In this document: positions 48,241-57,049 of the stretch, in pieces
Position numbering within the stretch: the stretch's first letter is position 1
Layout: each line of letters starts with the position of its first letter
Assembly (NCBI GenBank): GCA_011109175.1
Contig: RDEW01000039.1
Location: 217,681 to 281,680 of the forward strand
Length of the DNA stretch: 64,000 nucleotides
Direction of reading: 5' to 3'
From: Dicyema japonicum
Taxonomy: Eukaryota > Dicyemida > Rhombozoa > Dicyemidae
Position numbers and translations under genes: made by a program
The notes under the pieces: generated by a model
What the model saw: only the letters and a program-made list of their open reading frames with translations
Told to the model about the DNA's origin: nothing
Databases searched by the model: none

Positions 48241-48417
48241 GAAAACCTAAAAATCAAAAAATATTCTTGCCTCGGAGACCGGTACCGATTTACTCCTGTT
48301 GCGGTCGAGTCATCGGCAGCCGTTAATCCAATGACGGCTGAGTTCTTGCGCGAACTTAGAGGAATACTTGCCAGAAAGAAATGGGATCAACGAGGGCTGA
48401 AACAAAAGATTGGAATG
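48241..48417 (+). pseudogene. LINE C-terminal module (AVES type)
   Basis: The frame reads CLGDRYRFTPVAVESSAAV followed by MTAEFLRELRGILARKKWD. It is related to the split module at 16717-18863 and is a common C-terminal module of animal RT proteins. It ends abruptly at 48417 where the R2/R4-type LINE tail begins. Confidence 0.5.
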
Positions 48418-48893
48418 CTAGTCAAACACAATAAACCGGACACGATAGGCCAAATCCTTATCATAGAGGTTGGCATTACGTCTCAAGACCGTTTGCAGAC
48501 TGTGGAGAAAAAAGGTAGTATGATTTGCTTGCGAAAGAGATGGGGCAGATGCTTGGTTACAAAGTCCTCGTTATTCCAATAGTAATGACTGGGAAGAAAT
48601 TGCAACAAAGTATCACAAGGGTTATGTGAAGCAGTTGGGGGGTAGATAGGAAGCTCCAGCCTATCTACAGTCCTCTGTATTAAAGCGGACCCTAGAGAGC
48701 CTGACACTGGAGTATAGGAGGCAGAGCCAGAAGATGCCATATGGGGAGAGGGTTCAATTGGACAAGGCGCTCTCGGAGTTGTTTCAGCAACCAGATTTGA
48801 ACCTGCCTGAGGGGGCTGGCGAACAGGTAGGCGAGGAAGGTTGTTGATTATTAAATATTAACTTTTTTTTTGTTGGTTAAATAAGGTGGGGTT
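48418..48893 (+). mobile_element. 5'-truncated 3' end of the same R2/R4-type LINE
   Basis: From 48418 the DNA runs parallel to 25897-26398 with few differences: the endonuclease core (VKHNKPD, ILIIEVGITSQD), the C-terminal tail and the 3' UTR ending in aaataaggtggggt. It has its own indels, for example loss of the residues between KPD and the ILIIEVG strand. It retains the extra bases missing at 26146 in the longer copy, which shows where that copy is broken. It is joined at its 5' side to a different LINE module (48241-48417). Confidence 0.8.
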
Positions 48894-48899
48894 TAAGTT

Positions 48900-49565
48900 G
48901 TAAAATTTTCACACTTCCAATTTTTTCAAAGAATAATACATCAGAAATCAAAGTGTCCATTAAACCAATTTTTATAATCAGGAAAGACAATCACACGTGG
49001 ATAACAAAACCAAAAGTTAGATCGGACGATACAAAAAATCTGCGGAAAATGTGGCAATAAACGACATACGGATATTTAACCTTGGTGATCGAGTACTACT
49101 AGGGTACATATATACAACAACAAGACACGTAGACATGCATTAAATGTACATTTAATCAAACAACAAGCAAATAATGACAATGAGAGATAATATCAACTGA
49201 ATGCCTCCCTGCATATTTTGTTGAATAAAATGATAAGAATGTCTGAGATGAAGAAAGAAAGTAACAATCCACAGAAATGTACTTTTGTAATAGAAGGATG
49301 GGAATAATCGAACAGTAGCCCAATTAGAGAGAGTGCGGCTGTGATGGATCTACAATTTCTTTATTAAGAAGATTACGTCCCTCCATGATCATATATACCA
49401 AGAAATAGAAAAGGTGATAAAATAGAAATCGACTCCTGAATCATGGTTTTTCACTAGTGTCACTCAACTTATTCCAAAAAAAAAAGTTTGTGACTCTCCG
49501 AAGAAGTCTTCTAATCAAAAATAATTAATGACTGCAAAAATGAATAAAATACGAAATTTACTTTC
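48900..49565. other. No recognised gene
   Basis: Spacer between the R2/R4-type LINE tail and MITE C copy 6. 49260-49290 (cacagaaatgtactttt) resembles the edge of direct repeat D. A CGKCGNKRH string at about 49042 is not part of any open frame. Confidence 0.4.
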
Positions 49566-49570
49566 ATATA

Positions 49571-49666
49571 ATTTCTTCATAATTAAAAGTAGCATTATGA
49601 AATGATAAATCAAAGATTCATTTAATAAATGTTTGATGAATCGTACACTTTCAATAATAAAGAAAT
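49571..49666. repeat. Palindromic MITE family C, copy 6
   Basis: Left end atttcttcataattaaaag; right end eroded to tttcaataataaagaaat. The downstream acacagccccacaagaaatg block is shared. Confidence 0.7.
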
Positions 49667-49785
49667 AAAACGAATATATAGAAATACAAATGATACAACA
49701 CAGCCCCACAAGAAATGTATTTATAGCGTGCGTTATAATTTTTATTAATAATGGTTAACCACGTTAAAATATATTATTATTATTA

Positions 49786-51030
49786 TTATTGAACGAAAAA
49801 ACCACCGTCATATCCAAAATAAACGAAATTCAGGTGATCCCCACCTCCCTCAACAGTCTCCGCATCTTTTCTCGGTGTTCGACTGCGTTCCGGCGCATTT
49901 CCAATATGGACGGAGTCCCATATTCGAGTCCTTCGCAGGGCACTGTTCCAGTCGTCTCTATTGTATTTTTAGGCTTCTAGGCAGGATTTCCACTCGGGAA
50001 TATTTCTTTATGAGGTTTGCTGCCTTCAGTTGAATGTTGCATATCTTGTCCAAATTCGTTGCAGTAAGGTTAGATCCCCAGATATTACATGCGTATCCTA
50101 TTGTAGCCTCGATGAACAGTTTGTGTATGACATCCAGTCCACTCAAATCTTTTTTGTCTTTTGGGTTCCCCAAGAACGCCTTCAGGAAGTTGATTTTCTT
50201 CTTACAAGTCAATAACATATTTTCGACGTGTTTTGTAAATGTTAAAGTGTCAAAGTTAACTCCTAGGATTTTCTGGTATTTGTTTTGCAAGATAATCTTC
50301 CCATCCTGTGTGACGTCAATTGATACTTTCCTTAGTCTTCTGTTTGTCGTGAATAGGGTCAACACCGACTTCTGGCTAGCAGTCAATTGATTTCCCAAAG
50401 CCATAAACTTAATTTATTCAGATTGTCTAGTATTCTTTCGTTGCTTCTACAATTCTCATATCCCTCGAGGCAATGACTATATCATCAGTATGCGTTAATA
50501 ATATGTCATCGTCCCACTTAGGGAGTGGCAAATTATCCATCATAACGTTGAACAATAGTGGAGAAAATTCGGAGCCCTGACGAACGCCATTTGCTAATAG
50601 TCTCAATACGGAACATCGATTGCCATAGTGTACTTGTCCTCGTCGACCACTCAAGAAATTTCCCAACCATAATTTCAGGTTTGCGTCAATGTTCGACGAA
50701 TATTTTTTGTGCGTGATAATCATCCTCGAAACCGAGTCAAAAGCCTTCTGGATATCAATTGAGCATACAATCGTCTTTTTCTGTCCTGGTCTTTTGTTAA
50801 GGCCATCTGTTATGAACTTCTTTAATGTATTTAGGTGTGTGATAGTTGATCGTCCCTCTTTAAAACCATGCTTAAATCGGGCATCCGGGAGGGAATGTCG
50901 TGTGAGTGTCATAACCATCCTTTCTAGGATTCTTGTCTGGACGCACAAGAGCGACAAAGGCCTGTACAAGTAGGGTCCTCCCTTGGATTCTCAGGTATCC
51001 CGATCTAGTTTTTTTTTACAGAAACTCGTT
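49786..51030 (-). pseudogene. Jockey-type LINE reverse transcriptase relic
   Basis: The minus strand from 51000 reads YRPLSLLCVQTRILERMV, then KHGFKEGRSTITHLNTLKKF, SIDIQKAFDSVSRMII, ANGVRQGSEFSPLLFNVMMD and THTDDIVIA. These are RT motifs in order, with the catalytic FADD/YADD altered to HTDD. A frameshift near 50410 leads into the post-RT region (50404-49958), with KYQKILGVNFDTLTFTKHVE and YACNIWGSNLTATNLDKICN. The 3' end near 49786 also occurs alone at 10258-10360. The endonuclease domain is missing. Confidence 0.8.
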
Positions 51031-51649
51031 GAAATACTTTTGGGAGACCGTAGATTCATTAACGTACCATGTAAGGAAAATGCTATCATTATGAGGTTTT
51101 GGGAATTCTATATACTTTACTACTCTCGAACTATCTACAGTATACCCCTTTGATTTATCTCCCACATAGATTTCCTACATTATTAAACCAAATCACCATG
51201 ATATTAACTAAATATTGGATAAGGCATCATTTTTGACCAAATTGTTTAGTATTGTGTTTCTCTCTGGAACCAAACATTTTCTGTATGCTCGTTTGGGCGA
51301 TTTTTCTAGTTAGAGAATGTGGCACCCGATTTCCTCATGAGGTCCTCGAACTGGGTTGCCTTTGTCATATCCCGGATCTTGGAGACTGTGTAAAATTAAT
51401 CTTCTCAATGTTCGATCTGGATAGGTTTGTTAACCAAACGGCACAATCATGACTGTTGGTTGACTCGTAAATTGTTTATAAAAAGACTTAACATTGAATT
51501 GAACGGTCTTTTGAATTTGGAAGGTAACAAAGTTCAATTTTCGTGTAGACGCATAGATTACATTCAATACACGTTTTCTGAGGATATCAGTTCGTCGGTG
51601 GTTGCTCCAAAATCTTGACTAAGTACTAGTATTTGCAGGCCATAAGAAA

Positions 51650-51745
51650 TATAAAAAAATAGTTAGCTTTCTCCAAGCTCTTCTGTTCTTAGCCAGATCC
51701 CTCAGTGTGTCCAGGTCGTCACCAGGTTTATATTTTAAAACAAAT
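51650..51745 (-). pseudogene. GDDL-type LINE, terminal scrap
   Basis: The minus strand encodes KPGDDLDTLRDLAKNRRAWR followed by KLTI, matching GDDLDELRSLAFDRGRWKRL at 42.1 kb. Only about 30 codons are recognisable. Confidence 0.55.
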
Positions 51746-52780
51746 TATTTCATTTATTTACTTCCCTGTAAATCATAATTTATTACAATAAGAGCTTTCT
51801 CATTTCTTGACGACTAGAAGACGTATCACCTCTTCTCTTGTCCGGGTCCACCTCCTAGTTCTGCACATAACCAAATATATCTGCTGGATCTCTGGGAGCT
51901 TCCACTCTTGGCTGCTACGTTTTTGTTAGCTACCAGTTTCTTTCACTCAAATGGAGCGGGGGTAAATAAATCAAGAGCTGTTTCATATAAAGTAGACTTA
52001 TATTTCATCCCCTATTCTTTTTTAATAGAGTCTTGTCATGTAATCCAGTGGCAGGGTGGATGTAAAAGACCCCCACTCTACTAAGGGTTCCAACGGCTGC
52101 ACTAAATGGACACTTTATGCTAGTTTTAATGGACTTTGTGACATTGGAAGAACTCAGTCTCTGCAACTATGGTACTTAATTTGTTGTCAACTGTTAACTT
52201 GTTTCTCTGTATTAGCATTGATGGTGAGTCATCCATCTTGGAAAATAAATTTTTTATCGAGAGATGAATAACTAACAGTTTCGACCCTGACCTTGCAAAA
52301 TAGTAGAATTTATAAAATTGAAGTCAGTTTCGAGACTGCACGTAAATGATTTCTAACAGCATGATGCCAAGCACATCCACCATGTTGAGATCATGACACA
52401 CCACGTGTCGTATTGAACACAAAGATTATTCCAAATGATTACTCAGATTTATTTAAGATAGGAAAACACGTGGTAGAGTTCCTGAATATAGTCCACAACG
52501 TCTGTCTGAATGTCCTTATAGGAAAACTCTATTTGCGTAGTCAGATATAACTTACTACCTTCTTCAATAAAAACACCTCCTCAGGCATTCACTATATCCT
52601 GCAGATAATTTTAAGGTTCTGGAAAAGCTATTGCCCGAGTCTCCTTTCAGAGAATTCCTTCTGGATGAACCGTAGTGTGGTGAAACTGGGAACTACCGAG
52701 TTTTCAACTCATATTGCTTTAAAAAAACATTTGTCTGCCACGAAGCGTTACAGAGGAATCAGTATTATGACTCGTAAGTA
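51746..52780. other. No recognised gene
   Basis: Spacer between LINE relics; no motif recognised. Confidence 0.4.
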
Positions 52781-52781
52781 T

Positions 52782-53700
52782 TCAAGTAGCTTTAACTCTT
52801 CTCTGCGCTCTCAGACCCTGTGCTGCAACATACGAGTCAATGATGGCATCTCTTTTTAAGAGGTTTTCCATCCTTTTTTCTGCTGCATCTCTTATCGACA
52901 TTACTAGCAAATTTTCATCTTCATCTCTTCTCGTCGAGCCTTTTGTGTAGGGCAATCTTGATCCTTGCTCTCCTCGATTTTTCACGAAGCAAGATAAAAA
53001 ACTCTTTGTATGCAGTGTAATACCATCCTTCAGTCTATAAAAGAGTGGTGGAATGATTGTACGTGAAAAAATAAATAAAAACATATCTGTTTCGAGTCTC
53101 AATTTCCTCATACACAATATCGCATGGTGGGCTTTTTTTGAGTTTAAAATAGCACAATGTGCTCCCAGATTTCTCAAAAGCCGTTCCGAGATACTTCAGG
53201 GAGCTCACAATGCTGATTCCGCATACGGAGTCTTTCTGATTTCCTTTACCATTCCGACCGAAGAACCTCATTGCACTAGATTTTCCTTCTGATAGTTTTA
53301 ACCCATGAAGACCACGCCAGTCTATTATCTCTTCCATGTACACATTGAGTCTCCTATCTGAGATCATGCTCGATCTCGACACATCAGACAGTAGCACGTC
53401 GTCTGCGTATCTCAGAGATCTCGTACTTGGTGTAGACGGAGACGGGAAACCGGCCATTAAAACATTAAACAATAAAGGACTCAAAATTGATCCTTGTGGG
53501 ACTCCTTTTTTCAATAATAAGTGGTTGTTTGAACTCGTCTTCCACACTCTCTCGATGCAACGTAAATGTATGGTTAGAGTATTATACATCAATAGTGACA
53601 GGATATTGCATACAGTTGTTATGATGTCCTCTCTGTAACAATGGTCCTGGGTTAGAATCCCCCATTGGCTACTCGGTCGAAGGTTATGTTCTGTCTCTTG
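52782..53700 (-). pseudogene. Second jockey-like LINE reverse transcriptase relic, YADD intact
   Basis: The minus strand from about 53650 reads DHCYREDIITTVCNILSL, then LLLKKGVPQGSILSPLLFNV, SLRYADDVLLSDVSRSSMIS, HGLKLSEGKSSAMRFFGR and VSSLKYLGTAFEKSG. These are RT motifs B, C, D and E with the catalytic aspartates preserved. A shift near 53180 leads to the post-RT region (53177-52782) with IIPPLFYRLKDGITLHTKSF. The N-terminal fingers and endonuclease are missing. It differs clearly from the 50-kb relic. Confidence 0.8.
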
Positions 53701-53704
53701 CTGC

Positions 53705-55790
53705 GTTCAATCATTATGGTGTCGATGATCCACCTATTTCAGGAGGCGCACAGTCCCAGGACTTGTTTTGCTTTTGCTGGTGGACACAACTGTGGTTATG
53801 GATAAGCTTATGGTTGTAAGGAGATCTATCTCTGCGACTGAGATCATGAAAACTGGATACGCTTAATTAGTTGTTTGTGTTAAATCATTGGTTTATCAGG
53901 GGTAAGTAAATAGACTAATTTTTTGGAAAACCAGGAACTGAGAAGTGTCAGGAGCGAAGTTGGAGAAAAAAGGATAGTCTCTATCCAAGTTGACGTAGAA
54001 GGACTCCATCGTTAATGGATGGAAGTTGAGTAGCTCATTTAGATTGAATGAATGACTCGTATATTAAGGTTAATTCTATTTAAAACTACTATTATTTAGG
54101 GAGAGAAAGTCAAAGTGATCACATCTCTCTTTGTAGTCTCCTCACCTCCGGTCTGTTTTCTCACAAAATCCCAGCACTATCTGTATGTTCTCGTTGCTGG
54201 ACGATGAAAATAGGAAATAAATTGCGAGTCTGTTTTTACTAACGAGGATATCGAAGGGATCGGTTTGTCACAGAGCTGAAAAGCTGCTATAGGTAGTTGG
54301 TACCTGTGAATCAAAGCCATTGATCTTTGGGTTTAATTCGTTCCAATATTGACTTCATCTTTGCCCAGTGTTCTTCCCTCGTGCCCGCACATGCTTGTAC
54401 AGAGCGACTAACTGAATTTACTGTGCCGTATCCCGGAGTCCAGTCTCATAAAGACCTCCAAAGAAAAGAGGGCGCTATTCTCATAAGGCTATAAATCTAT
54501 TTCTTTAGAGCTGTCATCACACTATCAGCAAGTCGTTTGATGGCAGTCAACCTCCTCTATGTTAGTGAGGTTGGGGAAACTAACTAAATAACTAAAATTA
54601 AAAAAATAAGTTGTTGTCATTAAACATTCGATCAATGGTAATGATTCGATATCAAATTCATCATAACATCCTACATGAGTATAATTTCACAAGACCGATG
54701 CATTGATTTGATCACTAAAATAACTTGACACTATTTTTAAATAAAAATTTCGATCTCTTCTAACTTTGAAATAATATTGAAGTAGTAATTTAGTTGTCTT
54801 TAATGAGGCTCTTTCAGTGACTCTTTCTGTTCCATGTTCCTTGACATTCTCAGTATATTGAGCAGATCATCACCTTGGCTTGCACTACATGGATAACAAA
54901 TTCAGCAAAAAGCCACCTATGAGAATCAACGACTTCCAGTCTTTAGTAATTGAAACTCTCAATATCGTCCCCATGGAAGACCCTAGTCCGAAAACAAGAC
55001 AACTTGTACGACTATGCAGCTTGATATGTGGAAGAACTGAAATATATTTGGTGACCATTGAAAATCGCCGCAATGAAAAATCTATTCGAACCAGTCTGTC
55101 AGAGTTAATAAACAGTACCATTGGTGTGGTTGTGGGCACAACCAAGTAAGGTACAGTGAGACCTTAATTTTGTGATTGTCTCAGAATTACATACAATTGT
55201 GTAATTCACAATAAACAAGACCATTTTGGCTGTTCGTGATATTTATTATTTTTCTCGCTTTTTCGTTAGCCTTGATTCTACAAAACGATAATTATTTATG
55301 ACCAATGTCCTTACAGGAGGAATATTGGTAACTTTATTATCCCCGAACCACTCCAACTGCAACTACTCGTGATTGCATAGCTCTGAAGCATTTACTATCT
55401 CAATTCCCTCGTAAAGGATTCAACACCTCATCTACTTCCCCCAATGAACAGAACAAACTCGGGAGACAATTGATACGTCAAGTCTATTATCCTAACGAAC
55501 GAGGCTATCTAGTCAACCATTAAAGTAATTCAAGCATAATCGAAGCCGTTTGTTCTCTCTTCTCAACCTAACTGGAGGGCTTCTTACAATGGCGGATGTG
55601 GATATGCGTAGTGCTTGAAAGGATGGGTGCCACTCACCGTGGGAACTGGATATACTTTAATTAGGCGTTAGTTAGTAAATTAAGTAACCCCTGTCTCACT
55701 AACTTTTAGGAGACCAGAGGCTATTAAGTAGTACGCAGCAAATGTAGTCTCTCCCATAGATCGTTCAACTTAGCATGGTAATCGAACAAT
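53705..55790. other. No recognised gene
   Basis: A plus-strand frame at 54880-55149 (89 codons) is the longest but resembles nothing. The minus strand at about 54870-54800 has GDDLLNILRMSRNMEQ, possibly a worn GDDL-type LINE tail. Confidence 0.35.
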
Positions 55791-55793
55791 GTA

Positions 55794-56006
55794 CTAGTCC
55801 GAGACATTCAAAATGTGATTTACTGTCAACTTGGAGAGGTTGCAAAAGGAACAGATGACATCTTTTACATCATCCAGTTTACGTACATCGGTAAAAAGGA
55901 GTGGTCGCCACAGAAAGAGTGAGGACATAAAGTGCACTAGAGCTATACAATGGTATATAAAAGTGCGTCCAATCAATAAACCACAAGGTTTCAAGGACAA
56001 AAACAA
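55794..56006 (-). pseudogene. LINE-like terminal fragment with a Cys motif
   Basis: The minus strand encodes RPLLFTDVRKLDDVKDVICS followed by FCNLSKLTVNHIL, a CxxC-x-H arrangement common at LINE C-termini. About 60 bases (gacatc-t, acatcatc-a-tttacgtac, tcggta) also match 205-270, whose minus strand gives a similar CSLCNQLFVYH. Low-confidence assignment. Confidence 0.35.
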
Positions 56007-56120
56007 ATACTTTTTAGGAGATGGGCTTATAATTTGAATGTAAAACTATTGTTAATTCTAAGCGCCTTAAAGTCTTGATAATAATGCTTGGATGAGTATT
56101 ATAACACTTTTAATAAACAT

Positions 56121-56245
56121 CCTCGTAGCGCAATGTAACGAGTGTCGGGCAAGCGGCATGATGGTACCTAGTTCGACTCCCGCTGCTATACATTCAGGTT
56201 GAAGGTTCCACGCATCTACGATGCATTGGCTTGACGACTGACGCA
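56121..56245 (+). repeat. tRNA-derived SINE, copy 2
   Basis: It shares gtgtcgggc (56142), gttcga (56171), cgctgct, gaaggttccacgc (56201), tctacgatgc and ttgacgactgacgc (ending 56244) in the same order as the copy at 6899-7040. The A box (TAGCGCAATG) and B box (GTTCGACTCC) are recognisable. The T stem pairs poorly, which argues against an intact tRNA gene. Confidence 0.65.
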
Positions 56246-56624
56246 ATGAACATTTCACATCAAGAAAAAGGGAGCTAAACCAAACTAATTAGTGATCACG
56301 GTAGTCTTCAACAAGAGCGAGAGTTTCTGAAGTGCTTCTTTATAGTTCCCACCGTTTTTTGTATCAACTACGTTCTTCTTTTAGTTCCTCTAAGAGAAAT
56401 TAGCTTCTTTAAAAATTTACGCGTTTCATTTGTTTCTAACGGTGATCAAAAGAAACGAGCAGAATCGAGGCCGCAAAGGGGTGTTGGAAACAATCAAATT
56501 AATTAAGCGGTCAACCACATTTTTAGTTAAGATGGTGACGCGCCTCAATTGCACCATTTGTAAAGGTGAGTGAAACCAAGTAGTCATTTGTTAAAAAAAA
56601 GTTATTAATAATAATAATCACACC

Positions 56625-56960
56625 AGAGACCACGGTCACACAAACTAACTAATCAAGTGATCCCAGCACGCTCTAGCAGGGACCTCATCTTGATTCGATG
56701 CTCCTCCCTTGACCCCACACAAGCACGTATCGTTCGAGTGACTGGACCTTCACAGTCACGACGGCGCATTCCATATTCCATGGTTCACTCGTATCAAGTC
56801 TTCAAGAGGCATTAATGGCTGGAACTCTCCAGAAATCAAGCGTTCCGTGATTTTGGAAGCTCTTTCCGGCTAACCTCGATCTACATTCGTCCAAGAGATG
56901 AATGGGCCCCAAATACCACATGCATAAGAAATGCATGGTTCAATAAATTGTTTAGTACGC
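56625..56960 (-). pseudogene. Jockey-like LINE C-terminal fragment next to the IQGAP gene
   Basis: Minus-strand frames read LRTKQFIEPCISYACGIWGP followed by FISWTN and MPLEDLIRVNHGIWN, matching the post-RT region of jockey-like LINEs (FIEPxxxYAxxIWGP; L-x-DLxxxR). It is the inverted counterpart of 39740-39965. Its end lies about 90 bases upstream of the IQGAP start codon. Confidence 0.6.
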
Positions 56961-57049
56961 AAAATGTTAAATTAATTAAATTATATTAAATTATTATATT
57001 AATTTTTTAATTAAAATAAATTCCCGAAAGTTTAATCTGCTACTATTTC
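56961..57049 (+). promoter_or_regulatory. Short AT-rich upstream region of the IQGAP gene
   Basis: Only about 90 bases separate the start codon from the LINE remnant ending near 56960. The interval is almost all A/T except for a small cccgaaag motif about 20 bases before the ATG, which could serve as a splice acceptor for a leader exon or trans-spliced leader. No TATA box or initiator can be told apart from the background. Regulatory role is inference from position. Confidence 0.3.

Noticed and set aside
49040-49075. Retroviral-type zinc knuckle (CGKCGNKRH)
   Set aside because: The last Cys is missing, a stop follows, and no gag-like frame surrounds it.
53636-53670. tRNA-like T arm (GGGTTAGAATCCC)
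   Set aside because: The T arm alone pairs, but no matching D arm, anticodon arm or acceptor stem is present upstream.
54880-55149. 89-codon plus-strand frame as a host gene
   Set aside because: No recognisable motif, an equally long antisense frame in the same place, and no splice-linked neighbours.
56121-56200. A tRNA gene, because of A- and B-box-like sequences
   Set aside because: The T stem and acceptor stem do not pair, and the segment continues into a body shared with another copy at 6.9-7.0 kb, so a SINE is the better reading.
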